NCBI GenBank assembly: GCA_023284085.1
Contig: JAKVHY010000005.1
Span: forward strand, 124,001 to 188,000
Length of the DNA stretch: 64,000 bases
Source of the DNA: Shewanella benthica
GTDB taxonomy: Bacteria > Pseudomonadota > Gammaproteobacteria > Enterobacterales > Shewanellaceae
Direction of reading: 5' to 3'
The position numbers and the translations under genes are program-made. The notes under the pieces are model-generated. The model did not search any database. It worked only from the letters and a program-made list of their open reading frames with translations, and had not been told where the DNA came from. Within the stretch, counting starts at the first letter, position 1, and each line of letters starts with the position of its first letter. Shown one piece after another: positions 37,306-47,140 of this stretch.

Positions 37306-39018
37306 ATGCTGTCAGATATAGAGATCTCTCGTCAAGCAAAGCTTAGTCCAATCAAGCATATCGCGAATAAGTTAGGCATAGAGCCCGGTGAACTATCGCT
37401 ATTTGGCGATACTAAAGCAAAGATCAATTTATCGATATTAAATCGCCTGCAAGCAAACCAGGAGGGGAAGCTGGTGATTGTCACTGCTGTGACTCCGACT
37501 CCGTTCGGTGAGGGTAAGACAGTCACGACTATTGGCCTGACCCAAGGGTTAAATGCCATAGGTAAGCGTGCTACCGCTTGTATTCGTCAGCCCAGCATGG
37601 GGCCTGTATTTGGCATAAAAGGCGGAGCGGCTGGTGGCGGATATGCCCAAGTCGTGCCGATGGAGGAGCTTAACCTGCATCTCACCGGCGACATTCATGC
37701 AGTTAGCAGTGCCCACAACTTAGCGGCCGCGGCTATCGATGCTTGCTTGTTTCATGAATCCAGATTATCTCGACAGGAGTATGTTGCACAATCCGGATCT
37801 GAGCCTCTCAATATCGATCCTAAGCAGATCCTATGGCGCAGGGTTGTGGATCATAATGAGCGCAGTCTGAGAAACATCAGCGTGGGGATAGGGGACAATA
37901 ACGGACCCGTACATGATTCCGGCTTCGATATCACGGCGGCATCAGAGCTGATGGCCATACTCGCCTTGAGCCAGGACCTGAAGGACATGCGCCGACGTAT
38001 CGGTCGCCTGATACTGGCGTTAGATACCCAAGGGACGCCAATTACGGCAGAAGATGTGGGCGTTGCTGGTGCTATGACTGTCATCATGAGAGATGCCATC
38101 GAGCCGACCCTGATGCAGACGTTAACCGGAGACCCGTGCTTCATCCACGCCGGTCCCTTTGCTAATATTGCACACGGCAACTCATCGATTATCGCCGATA
38201 GAATCGCGCTAAAACTGTCAGATTTCGTGGTCACGGAAGCAGGTTTTGGCTCGGATATGGGCTTCGAGAAATTCTGTAATATCAAGGTCAGAGAATCTGG
38301 CAGGGCGCCCGATGCGGCTGTTGTCGTGGTGACCCTAAAAGCCCTCAAGGCCAATTCTGGGCTCGAGTCTGGACACGATATTAATCTGCCTGACATGGAA
38401 AGACTGGTGGCCGGTTTTGCTAATCTCAAGTGGCACATAGACAATGTGAGTCAATACGGCATTCCCGTCGTGGTGGCGATTAATCGTTTTCCAACGGATA
38501 TCGAGACAGAAATCCAATGGCTTAAAGGGGCCGTGGCCGCAACATCAGCCTTTGGCTGTGAAGTCAGTGAGGCCTTTGGTGAAGGGGCTAGCGGCGCCGA
38601 GGCACTGGCAAGATCCGTGGTGAGTGCCACGCAGCAAGCAGCTGATTTTAGATTTCTCTATCCGTTAGATATCAGTATGGAAGCTAAGCTAATGACGATT
38701 GCCGAAGCTGGCTATGGGGCGAAAGGGATCACCTTAACTCATGAAGCAAAACAGCAGCTCAATCAGATAAAAGCCATGGGGTTAGATGGGTTAGGCATCT
38801 GTGTGGCAAAAACACCTCTGTCTATCTGTCACGATCCTAAGGTGAAAGGGATCCCAACAGATTTCGAGTTGCCAATAACCCAATTTAAGATCAATGCCGG
38901 AGCGGGCTTTATCACAGCCCTGGTCGGTAAGGTGATGACCATGCCTGGCTTAGGCGTTAAGCCTGGGTACTTGAATATCGATATTAATGAGCAAGATGAG
39001 ATAGTTGGCTTGGCTTAA
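37306..39018 (+). CDS. fhs: Formate-tetrahydrofolate ligase
   Basis: A 570-residue enzyme that makes 10-formyl-tetrahydrofolate from formate, THF and ATP. The nucleotide-binding [14 protein letters not shown] and [19 protein letters not shown] are intact. Length is typical of the family. AAGAGGAG precedes the ATG. The 270-base region after the previous terminator holds no other clear gene. A miniature element begins at the stop codon. Confidence 0.95.
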   Translation: MLSDIEISRQAKLSPIKHIANKLGIEPGELSLFGDTKAKINLSILNRLQANQEGKLVIVTAVTPTPFGEGKTVTTIGLTQGLNAIGKRATACIRQPSMGPVFGIKGGAAGGGYAQVVPMEELNLHLTGDIHAVSSAHNLAAAAIDACLFHESRLSRQEYVAQSGSEPLNIDPKQILWRRVVDHNERSLRNISVGIGDNNGPVHDSGFDITAASELMAILALSQDLKDMRRRIGRLILALDTQGTPITAEDVGVAGAMTVIMRDAIEPTLMQTLTGDPCFIHAGPFANIAHGNSSIIADRIALKLSDFVVTEAGFGSDMGFEKFCNIKVRESGRAPDAAVVVVTLKALKANSGLESGHDINLPDMERLVAGFANLKWHIDNVSQYGIPVVVAINRFPTDIETEIQWLKGAVAATSAFGCEVSEAFGEGASGAEALARSVVSATQQAADFRFLYPLDISMEAKLMTIAEAGYGAKGITLTHEAKQQLNQIKAMGLDGLGICVAKTPLSICHDPKVKGIPTDFELPITQFKINAGAGFITALVGKVMTMPGLGVKPGYLNIDINEQDEIVGLA

Positions 39019-39283
39019 TACCAACCCTATTAAATATGTGATCTTTCAGCGGGAGTTCAAAGCGCTGTAGGCAAGGCGGATGTTTGAAGCTAATAGTTAT
39101 TCTATATCGAGAACATGTAACGCAGCATAAAGGGCTTTGAAACCCGCACTACGTGAGCCTCTCAGGCGTTCCACTTCTGTGTTGCACTGACTTAAAAGGG
39201 AATAACCATTTCTACATCAATACGTCTTGAATTGAAAAGCCTGAGTGGCTCTGAACTGAGCAGATATTTAATGAGGTTGGTAT
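39018..39283. mobile_element. Miniature inverted-repeat element, copy A (266 bp)
   Basis: Ends ATACCAACC and GGTTGGTAT are inverted, extending with mismatches into TATTAAATATGTGATC and AGATATTTAATGAGG. Internal sequence (TTCAGCGGGAGTTCAAAGCG, TGTAGGCAAG, GAAGCTAATAGTTATTC) matches copy B at 56127 in the opposite orientation. No coding frame, so it would need a transposase in trans. The left end abuts the fhs stop codon. Confidence 0.85.
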
Positions 39284-39323
39284 ACAAGAAGTTCCTAGGA
39301 TCTAGATCCTAGGAACTTCTTGT
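39284..39323. repeat. Perfect 40-bp CTAG palindrome
   Basis: The arm ACAAGAAGTTCCTAGGATC plus its perfect inverse around TA makes a 40-bp palindrome, immediately after the miniature element. It lies between convergent fhs and the mechanosensitive channel gene. A very stable hairpin in either transcript. Confidence 0.95.
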
Positions 39324-39357
39324 TCTGTGGTGCTATACCTATTGGTGTTAGCGCTTG

Positions 39358-40962
39358 TTAGCTTTGATAAACATGTATATCGCGTTGTGGGAACGGAATG
39401 CTGATGTTTTCTCTGTCGAAGCGCATCTTCACTTCACGGGTAACATCCCAGTAAACATCCCAGTAATCTTCAGGTTTCGCCCAAGGGCGTACGATAAAGT
39501 CTACCGAAGACTCACCTAAGGTATGCAGCTTGACCATAGGTTCAGGATTATTGAGTACTTTAGGGTGTGATACGAGGATATCCATAAGCACACGTTCTGC
39601 TTTCTCAATATCGTCACCATAGCCGATGCCGAAGGTCATATCGACACGTCTCTGGTGCTCAACTGTGATGTTATTGATGGTATCACCCCAGATCTTGTTG
39701 TTCGGGATGATGAGCCTCTGGTTATCTAAGGTCTTAATTGTGGTGGATACCAGGCTCATGTGGCTCACCTTACCAGTCACGCCTGCCGCATTGATAAGGT
39801 CACCGACGTCATAGGGGCGGTAGACCAGTATCATCATGCCGGAGGCAAAATTAGACAAGGTGTCTTGCAGGGCAAAACCAATAATAACACCGGCAACACC
39901 GAAACCTGCTAATAAGGGGCCTAGCTCGAAACCGAGCTGAGATAGCGCTATCAGCACACCGATAGCGAATACCGTTTTACCCGACAAAGAGGTGAAGAAC
40001 TCTTGCAGCAGCTTGCTGAACTTGAGTTTGGAGTTGCCCACCGCTTTCCTGACCAGCTTCTCAACGCCTTTGCCGACTAAGCTGGCTATCATTAAGATGA
40101 GCAGGAAGATAAATACCTTGAAAACCACGCTAGGGCCATTATCTATGGCCTGATTTTTGGCCGTCGTTAGCCATTGCTCGACCAGACTGCTGGCAACGTC
40201 CAGGTTGAGTACATCCTGAGTGATGTCGCCAGATGTACTAAACAGGGTCTGTTTTAACTCAGATGTGTCCTGGCCTAAATTATCCAGCAGTTGAATTGCG
40301 ACCGCTAGACTGGAACTGCTATGGGACAGTCTCTCATTAAGCTGAGTGACCTTAGCAGTTTGCTCGCCCGAGACATCCTTACCCGCTAGGCTGGCATCAC
40401 CCACCGCAGCTTTCAATCTGTCTTGAGTGAAATGCACCAAACTGTCTAAGTTATCGGCTCGCTCAATCATGCTAGATGTGAATTGTTGCTTCTTATCGCC
40501 GGTATCGATAGACAGCTGCTGAGCCCAATTCAAAGCCTCTGATTTGGCTTGTAGCATCTCATCACGATCTAACTCTTTATTGGTGAGCTGCACCATGATA
40601 TCGGCGTCATTGTCTCTACCCAACATCAGCTTCAGACTGGCAATGCGCCCTCGGTAGTAAACATCGACATCTTCAATAAACTTGAGATGATCTTTAACAT
40701 AGGGAGTCAGCAGCTCGACGCTTAAGGGGTCCACATTGATTAACTCTTCGAGTCTTTGATGTAATTGAGCCGATTTTTGCTTGATACGGTATTCGGTGAA
40801 TTGAGATAACTCACCTTTGTCCTTGCGCAACTGGATGACATCGCGATGGATCGATTGCTGTAAAGAGGTGAGCTCGTAAGCTATATCAGCCTCTTCGGCG
40901 TGTACTTGAGTCCCAATAAGCGTCATGAGAGTGAGCATGATCAGGGTGATTGTGCGATACAT
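39358..40962 (-). CDS. MscS-family mechanosensitive channel
   Basis: A 534-residue channel with a signal peptide, a long helical periplasmic region (~25-260, many Gln/Leu/Asp heptads), three or more membrane helices (~275-385) and the MscS core. The pore-lining helix shows AGFGVAGVIIGFALQDTLSNF. Domain order resembles YbiO-type large channels. Protects against hypoosmotic shock. Single gene. Confidence 0.9.
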   Translation of the reverse strand: MYRTITLIMLTLMTLIGTQVHAEEADIAYELTSLQQSIHRDVIQLRKDKGELSQFTEYRIKQKSAQLHQRLEELINVDPLSVELLTPYVKDHLKFIEDVDVYYRGRIASLKLMLGRDNDADIMVQLTNKELDRDEMLQAKSEALNWAQQLSIDTGDKKQQFTSSMIERADNLDSLVHFTQDRLKAAVGDASLAGKDVSGEQTAKVTQLNERLSHSSSSLAVAIQLLDNLGQDTSELKQTLFSTSGDITQDVLNLDVASSLVEQWLTTAKNQAIDNGPSVVFKVFIFLLILMIASLVGKGVEKLVRKAVGNSKLKFSKLLQEFFTSLSGKTVFAIGVLIALSQLGFELGPLLAGFGVAGVIIGFALQDTLSNFASGMMILVYRPYDVGDLINAAGVTGKVSHMSLVSTTIKTLDNQRLIIPNNKIWGDTINNITVEHQRRVDMTFGIGYGDDIEKAERVLMDILVSHPKVLNNPEPMVKLHTLGESSVDFIVRPWAKPEDYWDVYWDVTREVKMRFDRENISIPFPQRDIHVYQS

Positions 40963-41188
40963 AGTAAGATCCTGTTACTTTTTTAGGCGCTTATAGTATT
41001 ACTTTGATCGGGCTAGTGTAAATTATCATTAGCAAATTACCGTTATTCGTTAATTAAATTAATGCTTGATAACTAGATGGTAATTTAGGGCCGAAAGGGG
41101 GAGCGGGCTTGAACAAGGAGCATTTTTTTAACTCAGATTCTGTTAAACTCTGTCACCGAATTATTGTTAAACGAAAGAGAACTAGCCT

Positions 41189-41524
41189 GTGTTATGTACT
41201 CATTGTAGTAAGACTTTTGGTGTCAATGCGGTCAAAGACCAGCGTGGTAAGGGGTTAAACGCGCAGATTCAATGCCCCCATTGTGATGCCTGGTTAGGTA
41301 AGAATCCTATTCTCACACGTTTAAAAATCGCCGCCTTCTATTCTGGAGTCGCTGCTTTAGTCTATGGTTATTTTGAGCCCGAGATGCGTAACCTAACGAC
41401 ACCTCTGGCCATAGTGGCTGTGATTGTCTTACTTGTCAGCCATATGATGGATCACCTAAGAGTAACCCAAGCTCCAGAGGTTAAAGAGGTCGACGATAGT
41501 GAGCATAGGCAGAAGTATCGCTAA
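41189..41524 (+). CDS. Zinc-ribbon membrane protein, unknown
   Basis: A 111-residue protein. Two CxxC pairs (CTHC and CPHC) at the N-terminus form a probable zinc ribbon. Two hydrophobic helices follow (FYSGVAALVYGYF and LAIVAVIVLLVSHMM), then a basic tail. Start is GTG at 41189, because no ATG lies before the first CxxC. Function unknown. Confidence 0.65.
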   Translation: MLCTHCSKTFGVNAVKDQRGKGLNAQIQCPHCDAWLGKNPILTRLKIAAFYSGVAALVYGYFEPEMRNLTTPLAIVAVIVLLVSHMMDHLRVTQAPEVKEVDDSEHRQKYR

Positions 41525-41558
41525 CTGTTGCTGAAATATATTGTATTGAAAGCCTAAC

Positions 41559-41684
41559 TTAATTAATGACCGTAACTTGTGCTTCCAATGCGGCATCGAC
41601 ATAGTAGATCCCGCCACCTATGGCGACGAAGAAAAAAGTGATCCAAAAGATCATTTTACCGTTTTCACGTAGGAACTCTAACAT
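41559..41684 (-). CDS. 41-residue single-helix membrane protein
   Basis: ATG at 41684 with GGAG upstream, TAA at 41559. The product has a short amphipathic start (MLEFLRENGK) and one transmembrane helix (FWITFFFVAIGGGIYYV), with an acidic end. Convergent with the zinc-ribbon gene. Size, ribosome binding site and membrane profile make it a credible small gene; no family recognised. Confidence 0.65.
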   Translation of the reverse strand: MLEFLRENGKMIFWITFFFVAIGGGIYYVDAALEAQVTVIN

Positions 41685-42025
41685 GGTGTTTACTCCCCTG
41701 ATGGGTTTACGCTCGTTCAAATAGGATTAGCTTATTAGCTATCTGTGGTAATTTTAAACTTTAGAGCTTAAGTCAGTATTAATTGTGGCCCAGCTTTGAG
41801 TGATGCCGATCATATTTTATGATGATATTTTTCAATTAAGATCGTCAGTTATACACACTTTTCTCGTCACAGACTCATTTCTGCTTACATTTATTTTGTG
41901 GATTTCACCTCATTTTATTACAATCGTAACTTGACTTAACCCTCTGTTTGCATAAAATTGGACGCGCTTTTACCTCGTCTCGATTCGGGGTAGGCTGTTA
42001 ATCTGTGTCTTCAACGGTGGTATTC
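41685..42025. other. Upstream region of the zinc-related genes, no gene seen
   Basis: Promoters for the 41-residue gene and for the plus-strand group beginning at 42026 must lie here. I looked for a Zur box and found no convincing 19-bp palindrome. Confidence 0.45.
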
Positions 42026-42310
42026 ATGGTCAGTAATAGTGTGAGACGAGGAATTGCTTTATGGCTATCAGCCATATTGATCTGCCTGTCTTTTGCCGCT
42101 TCTGTCCATAGCGTTGAGCATATAGATCATGGTGCTCAGGGTCACTGTACCCTCTGTTTCCATAAACATCAGCTTAATAAACTCTTACCTAGTGTTCCAT
42201 TTACCCTTCCGGCTGCAATTCAAACATTCGAACCTGTTGCCTATCGTGTATGTGAGCGTCTGGCGTCACATGTCAGTGTTTTCCGCAGTCGCGCCCCTCC
42301 TGCCGCGTAA
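42026..42310 (+). CDS. Small exported His/Cys protein (DUF2946-like)
   Basis: A ~94-residue protein with a hydrophobic signal (IALWLSAILICLSFAASVHS) and a mature part starting VEHIDHGAQGHCTLCFHKH, a metal-binding-like His/Cys cluster. The GGTGG before ATG 42026 favours this start over GTG 42005. It precedes a His-rich porin and a zinc-type binding protein, so a metal role is plausible. Family assignment is tentative. Confidence 0.6.
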   Translation: MVSNSVRRGIALWLSAILICLSFAASVHSVEHIDHGAQGHCTLCFHKHQLNKLLPSVPFTLPAAIQTFEPVAYRVCERLASHVSVFRSRAPPAA

Positions 42311-42398
42311 ATCAGATCAATCTTAGTTAACTAATTTCAATCGTAAGCTCAGTTTTTGGACTGGATGACTGTACTCCTTGTACCTGTCTGACATCCAA

Positions 42399-42446
42399 TA
42401 AAGCTGTTAGGGCTAAGTCTGGCCTGACTAAAGCTATTAGGGCTAA
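42399..42446. repeat. Direct repeat (18 bp, one mismatch, period 30)
   Basis: TAAAGCTGTTAGGGCTAA (42399-42416) and TAAAGCTATTAGGGCTAA (42429-42446). Lies between the small His/Cys gene and the porin gene. Role unknown. Confidence 0.6.
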
Positions 42447-42581
42447 TAGGCCCTTGGCTTGAGCGTGCGTCTGTCTAGTTAACTTCAGTAATACGATTTT
42501 TTTGATTTAGTCCGCCTAGCACCTAATTACTTAATATATATATAAATGTTAGGGGACTTATGCTGTATTTTGGAGAAACAA

Positions 42582-43790
42582 ATGACCGTTTTTAATAACC
42601 GCGTATCATGCGTGGCCGCTGCATGTGCCTTTTTTACGACTTCTGCCTTCGCTGAGAATCCAACGCTAACGAATCCGGCGATCAGTGCCGTACTCGATGG
42701 TTACTATCAAAACACCGAGCGTCCGATGGCCGAACGCGGTGAAGGTTTCGGCTTAGGTCACACCGAGATAGCCATGAGTGCCAACATAGACGATATGTTC
42801 TACGGTAAGTTGACCGCAGTGATTGAGATGCACGATGGCGAAACTGAGCTGGGCCTGGAAGAAGCCTTCATTCAAACCTTAGCCATGCCGTGGGGATTCT
42901 CGATCCGTGCGGGCCGTTTCCTATCTGACGTAGGCTACTTGAACAATCAACATGTTCATACCGACGCCTTCTCGGACCGTCCAGCGGCATATCGTGCCTT
43001 CCTCGGCAGTCATTATTTCGATGACGGTGTGCGTGTAAACTATGTGGCGCCAACGGATCTATACTGGACCATGGGTTTGGAGAGTTTCAAGGGTGACAGC
43101 ATGCGCGCCGCCGGTGGTGAGCATGATGATCATGAAGCTGATAGCGACCACGCCGAGCGTGATTATAAGAATATTGGTGTCTACACCGCCTATACCAAAA
43201 TCGGTGGCGATATCGGTAATGGCTCATGGCAGGCTGGTCTAAGTTACATGCGTAACGAGAATGGCCGCATGGTCGAAGGTGAGCACGAAGAGCATGCCGC
43301 ATTGGCGGCGGGAGATGAAGGTCACGACCACAGCCACAGCGCTACTTTTACCGGTGAGAACACCTATATTGCCGATTTCGTTTATAAGTGGGCTCCAAAC
43401 GGCAACTATAAATATCAACACCTCACAGTCAGTGGTGAATACTTCAAGGTGACAGACTTTGCTCCCCTCCAAGATGACCATGATTCGACAGCGAGTGTCG
43501 ACGATATGCAAGGTTGGTATCTGAGTAGCGTGTATCAGTTTAGTCCAAACTGGTCCGCCGGTGTACGTTATGGTGAGACCGATGTTCAGGAACTTCATGG
43601 GGATCATTTCGATGCCCAGAAATTAAAGGAAACTGAAGTGAGCCTGGCTTGGCATCACAGCCATTTCTCAACGGTACGTCTGCAGTACACCAATCAGAAA
43701 GGAACCAATTACTTCGGTATCGAAGACGATAACGTACTAACTCTTCAATATGTAATGACTCTGGGGGCTCACGGTGCGCATCAATTCTAA
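42582..43790 (+). CDS. Histidine-rich outer-membrane porin, probable zinc uptake
   Basis: About 402 residues with a signal peptide (SCVAAACAFFTTSAFA) and beta-barrel strands. Two loops are very rich in His and acidic residues (GGEHDDHEADSDHAE and EHEEHAALAAGDEGHDHSHS), suited to metal capture. It resembles OprP-like or FecA-less porins placed with zinc transporters. GGAGAAACA precedes ATG 42582; the upstream ATG 42546 would add an unlikely leader. The end overlaps the binding-protein gene by 17 bases. Confidence 0.75.
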   Translation: MTVFNNRVSCVAAACAFFTTSAFAENPTLTNPAISAVLDGYYQNTERPMAERGEGFGLGHTEIAMSANIDDMFYGKLTAVIEMHDGETELGLEEAFIQTLAMPWGFSIRAGRFLSDVGYLNNQHVHTDAFSDRPAAYRAFLGSHYFDDGVRVNYVAPTDLYWTMGLESFKGDSMRAAGGEHDDHEADSDHAERDYKNIGVYTAYTKIGGDIGNGSWQAGLSYMRNENGRMVEGEHEEHAALAAGDEGHDHSHSATFTGENTYIADFVYKWAPNGNYKYQHLTVSGEYFKVTDFAPLQDDHDSTASVDDMQGWYLSSVYQFSPNWSAGVRYGETDVQELHGDHFDAQKLKETEVSLAWHHSHFSTVRLQYTNQKGTNYFGIEDDNVLTLQYVMTLGAHGAHQF

Positions 43791-44688
43791 GTTAGTTAAG
43801 TCGGCAATAGCCGCAGTAGTAGTGAGTTATTCGAGCATGGCATCTGCCGAATTGAATATCTTTGCCTGTGAGCCTGAGTACGCGGCTCTGGCAAAGGAGC
43901 TGGCACCAAATGCCAGGATCTATTCGGCGACGACCGCGATGCAAGATCCCCATCAGGTTCAAGCCAGACCGAGTCTGATCGCTAAGATGCGTCAGGCGGA
44001 TATCGCTGTCTGTGCCGGCGCCGATCTTGAGATTGGTTGGCTGCCTATGCTGCAGATGAAATCATCTAACGCTAAGGTGCGCTCAACTGACCAGGGTCTC
44101 TTCTATGCCGCCGAGCAGGTTGAAACCTTAGATCAGCTTAAATCTGTGGATCGAAGCATGGGGGATGTCCACGCTAAGGGGAATCCTCATCTTCACTTCT
44201 CACCTGAGCGGATGTTGAAAGTAGCTCAGGCTCTTACGGTTAAGCTCACCGCCGTCGATCCGGCCAGCAAAGCGGAATATGAGTCGGCCTTGGCTGACTT
44301 TAGCCAGAGATGGACTGCGGCGATCCCGGTTTGGGAGAAGAAAGCGGCGCCTCTGCACGGCAAGAAGGTTATCGCCTATCACTCCAGCTTCAAATACCTG
44401 TTCAATTGGGTAGGTATTGAGCAAGTTGCCGATCTGGAGCCTAAGCCTGGCTTACCACCTAGTAGCAGTCATCTTGCCAGTTTGCTGACGCGAACGGAGG
44501 CGGGTGATGTGATGGCGATTATCGTGGCATCTTATCAGGATGAGCGTGGCGCCAATTGGCTGGGAGAGCGTGCAAACTTACCGGTTCAGGTGCTCCCCAT
44601 GTCGGTTGGTGGCAACGATCAGAGTCAAGATCTCTTCAGCCTCTACGACAGTGTGTTAGATCTCTTACTTAGCGTAAAAGCTAGCTAG
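43774..44688 (+). CDS. znuA: ZnuA-like metal-binding periplasmic protein
   Basis: A 304-residue ABC solute-binding protein of the cluster A-I type. Metal ligands fit His60 (QDPHQV), His139/His141 (NPHLHFS), His~202 (AYHSSF) and the acidic pair in YQDERGA. It lacks the long His-rich loop of many ZnuA proteins. The GTG start at 43774 lies inside the porin gene, with GGGGG upstream and an N-terminus that forms a signal peptide. Zinc is inferred from context; manganese is possible. Confidence 0.8.
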   Translation: MRINSKLVKSAIAAVVVSYSSMASAELNIFACEPEYAALAKELAPNARIYSATTAMQDPHQVQARPSLIAKMRQADIAVCAGADLEIGWLPMLQMKSSNAKVRSTDQGLFYAAEQVETLDQLKSVDRSMGDVHAKGNPHLHFSPERMLKVAQALTVKLTAVDPASKAEYESALADFSQRWTAAIPVWEKKAAPLHGKKVIAYHSSFKYLFNWVGIEQVADLEPKPGLPPSSSHLASLLTRTEAGDVMAIIVASYQDERGANWLGERANLPVQVLPMSVGGNDQSQDLFSLYDSVLDLLLSVKAS

Positions 44689-44697
44689 AGCAACTCG

Positions 44698-44728
44698 ATA
44701 AGGGCAGTGGTTTATCCACTGTCCTTAT
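44698..44728 (+). terminator. Hairpin between binding protein and permease genes
   Basis: ATAAGGGCAGTGG (44698-44710) pairs with CCACTGTCCTTAT (44716-44728), one G-U. The T run after it is weak, so it may be an attenuator or an mRNA-stabilising hairpin that leaves some read-through. Confidence 0.65.
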
Positions 44729-44766
44729 CTTCTATTCGATTACGTTCAACAAGCGAGTATTCGCCC

Positions 44767-45564
44767 ATGTTTGATATTAATTTAATCTCAATTCTCCTGC
44801 CTGCATTAGCGGCAGGTGTGCTGGTGTTGTCGACCCATGTGTTACTCGGTCAGCAGGTACTAAAGCGGGGAATTATTTTCATCGATCTTGCGATTGCGCA
44901 AGTGGCTGCATTGGGAGCGATTGTCGCCCACCTCAATCATGATATTGAGCATCTACCTTTCTCTAATGTGTGGATGCCGGCCCTGTTTGCCCTTGCCGGA
45001 GCGGGGTTTATTGCCTGGTTATCTAAGTGTATGGCCGATGAACTCGAGGCAATAATTGGCTGTTTTTACGTGCTGTCAGCCGTCGCTGCCATGTTGCTGC
45101 TGTCCAACGATCCCCATGGGGCAGAGATGCTTAAACAGTTGTTATCGGGGCAAATACTCTGGGTCAACTGGTCACAACTTATCTGGCCTGCTTGTGTATC
45201 CGCGCTGGTATTAGCCGTGGTTTTCTTCAAGCCTAAGCTGCTCGAAGGCAGTGGTTTCTATATTCTGTTCGCCATAGTGATCACCTTATCGGTCGAGTTG
45301 GTTGGAGTTTATCTGGTGTTTAGTACCTTGATATTACCCGCACTCGCGGTCAATAAGTTTGGGTCTAAATATAGGCTGGGGGCTGCTTATATGGTGGGAC
45401 TAATGGGTTACATTCTTGGTTTGCTACTTTCTGCAACTCTGGATCTGCCGAGCGGCGCCGCCATTGTGGCCACGCTTGCGGTCAGTGCTATCCTGTTTAG
45501 GTTGGTACTGAGTTTGACTAAAAAGTCTGCTCAGGAAGCCGCTATGCAGGTTAAGGTTAACTAA
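44767..45564 (+). CDS. znuB: ZnuB-like ABC transporter permease
   Basis: A 265-residue membrane protein of the cluster A-I permease family with seven or more helices. RGIIFIDLAIAQVAALGAIV matches the family's second helix region (here IDLAIAQVAALGA). ATG 44767 fits the membrane start; GTG 44707 would lie in the hairpin region. No ATP-binding gene (znuC) follows, so the ATPase must come from elsewhere or the system is incomplete. Confidence 0.8.
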   Translation: MFDINLISILLPALAAGVLVLSTHVLLGQQVLKRGIIFIDLAIAQVAALGAIVAHLNHDIEHLPFSNVWMPALFALAGAGFIAWLSKCMADELEAIIGCFYVLSAVAAMLLLSNDPHGAEMLKQLLSGQILWVNWSQLIWPACVSALVLAVVFFKPKLLEGSGFYILFAIVITLSVELVGVYLVFSTLILPALAVNKFGSKYRLGAAYMVGLMGYILGLLLSATLDLPSGAAIVATLAVSAILFRLVLSLTKKSAQEAAMQVKVN

Positions 45565-45735
45565 AATTAGGCTAATGCTTCTGGATGCGATTATGGTCCT
45601 CATCAGATAATCGCATTTTTTAGTCTGTTTACTCTAATTGATACATATCAGTCTCGGGCTACAAACGTAAACAAAATATTGAGTCATGCCCTCTTGCTGG
45701 CTATAATGACGCGATTAGAATCATGGGAGTATGTT

Positions 45736-46461
45736 GTGCTGTTAATCCTCAGATCGTTGATATTAGCTGTGATGCTGTTGCTAGCATTTGTTTTTGGTGG
45801 CCTTTGTTGTCTGCTCAGACCTCGTCATCGAGATAATGTACACATGTTCGCTAAAATATTTTCCTATGCCGCACCTGTGTTAGGCATCAAGGTCATAGTG
45901 CGTAAGCCTAGTTTAGGCTTGAAAGATGAACCTTGTATCTATCTCGCTAATCACCAAAATAACTTCGATATGTTCACTCATACTGCTGCGGTGCCTAAGG
46001 GAACCGTGAGTCTGGGCAAGAAGAGTCTCGCCTGGGTGCCTTTTTTCGGTCAGATATACTGGTTATCGGGCAATATTCTGATTGACAGAAAGAACCGTAA
46101 TAAAGCCTTCGAAACCATGGCGCAAACAGCCAGAAAGATTAAAGATAAGTGCTTATCTATCTGGATCTTTCCCGAAGGTACACGTTCCAAAGGTAAGGGC
46201 TTGCTGCCTTTCAAATCAGGTGCCTTCCATACTGCAATCGAAGCCGGTGTCTCTATGGTACCTGTATTGGCCTCGTGTCAGGGGCATATCAAGATGAATC
46301 GTTGGGACAATGGCGTGGTCATCATAGAGATGATGGAGCCTATCGAGACCAAGGGCTTGGCTAAGAATCAGGTCAAAGAGCTTTCAAAACGTATCCACGC
46401 ACTAATGTCAGCCAGATTGACTCAGCTTAACCGGGAAGCATCGGCGTTAATGGCCAAGTAG
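45736..46461 (+). CDS. plsC: 1-acylglycerol-3-phosphate acyltransferase
   Basis: A 241-residue inner-membrane enzyme that makes phosphatidic acid. NHQNNFDM (HX4D) and FPEGTRS motifs are intact, with KKSLAWVPFFGQIYWLSGN between. The GTG at 45736 with GGGAG upstream aligns with the start of E. coli PlsC and is preferred over ATG 45706 or TTG 45679. Single gene with its own terminator. Confidence 0.92.
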   Translation: MLLILRSLILAVMLLLAFVFGGLCCLLRPRHRDNVHMFAKIFSYAAPVLGIKVIVRKPSLGLKDEPCIYLANHQNNFDMFTHTAAVPKGTVSLGKKSLAWVPFFGQIYWLSGNILIDRKNRNKAFETMAQTARKIKDKCLSIWIFPEGTRSKGKGLLPFKSGAFHTAIEAGVSMVPVLASCQGHIKMNRWDNGVVIIEMMEPIETKGLAKNQVKELSKRIHALMSARLTQLNREASALMAK

Positions 46462-46483
46462 ACCAAATGGGTCGATAGTTGAT

Positions 46484-46514
46484 AAAAAAGCCTCCATTGT
46501 CGGAGGCTTTTTTA
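46484..46514 (+). terminator. Intrinsic terminator after plsC
   Basis: AAAAAAGCCTCC (46484-46495), ATTGTC loop, GGAGGCTTTTTTT. Strong stem and T run. Confidence 0.9.
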
Positions 46515-46548
46515 TGTCTGGATTAATACCATTCCACGGGTGTTGATT

Positions 46549-46598
46549 TATACCAATTCCATTAAATTTATGATCACTTACTTAATGGAACTGGTATA
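46549..46598. mobile_element. Short hairpin element upstream of rraB
   Basis: TATACCAATTCCATTAA pairs with TTAATGGAACTGGTATA, with one mismatch, around a short middle. It looks like two element ends joined, as in the longer copies A and B. It sits in the rraB promoter region. Confidence 0.7.
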
Positions 46599-46631
46599 TA
46601 ATTTGCCGAGATTTTTTATTGGGAGTCATCC

Positions 46632-47054
46632 ATGTCAATTGAGCGTTTACTTAAGGCACAGAAACAAGAAAACCAAGAGATAGTCGATGCTATTCTTGGT
46701 GACGGTTCACATCCGGATGCCGACTACACAATTGAGCATCACTTTTCATCGACTAACTTCGAACGCCTGGAAAAAGCGGCTGTAGATGCGTTTAAATCCG
46801 GTTTTGAAGTCAATGATGCCGAAGAGATGGAGCTCGAAGATGGCTCTGTTATCTACTGTTTCGATGCCGTAGCAAGTCATAAGCTTGAAGTTGAGCAGCT
46901 CGATAAGGCTTGTGAAGCCTTATTAACGTTAGCGGCTAAGCAGAAAGTCGACTACGACGGTTGGGGTACGTATTTCATCGATGAAAACGGTGATGAAGTG
47001 CGTGAAGATGAAGATGAAGACTTTGAAGAAGACGACGAAGAGACTCTTCACTAA
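46632..47054 (+). CDS. rraB: Ribonuclease E inhibitor RraB
   Basis: A 140-residue regulator that binds RNase E and alters mRNA decay. [20 protein letters not shown] and [13 protein letters not shown] match E. coli RraB closely, with an acidic tail. Starts at ATG 46632. Flanked on both sides by near-identical hairpin elements. Confidence 0.95.
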   Translation: MSIERLLKAQKQENQEIVDAILGDGSHPDADYTIEHHFSSTNFERLEKAAVDAFKSGFEVNDAEEMELEDGSVIYCFDAVASHKLEVEQLDKACEALLTLAAKQKVDYDGWGTYFIDENGDEVREDEDEDFEEDDEETLH

Positions 47055-47082
47055 GCTGTCTGAACCCATTCGGTTAAGCTTA

Positions 47083-47105
47083 AAAAGGCCCATTATGGGC
47101 CTTTT
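47083..47105 (+). terminator. Intrinsic terminator after rraB
   Basis: AAAAGGCCC and GGGCCTTTT arms around ATTAT, 28 bases after the stop. Confidence 0.88.
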
Positions 47106-47140
47106 CTGTTTCTATCTATGGGACACTTATGTCTGGGGCA

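Noticed and set aside
41900..42581. Zur box near the zinc-type genes
   Set aside because: No palindrome matching the known Zur pattern was convincing.
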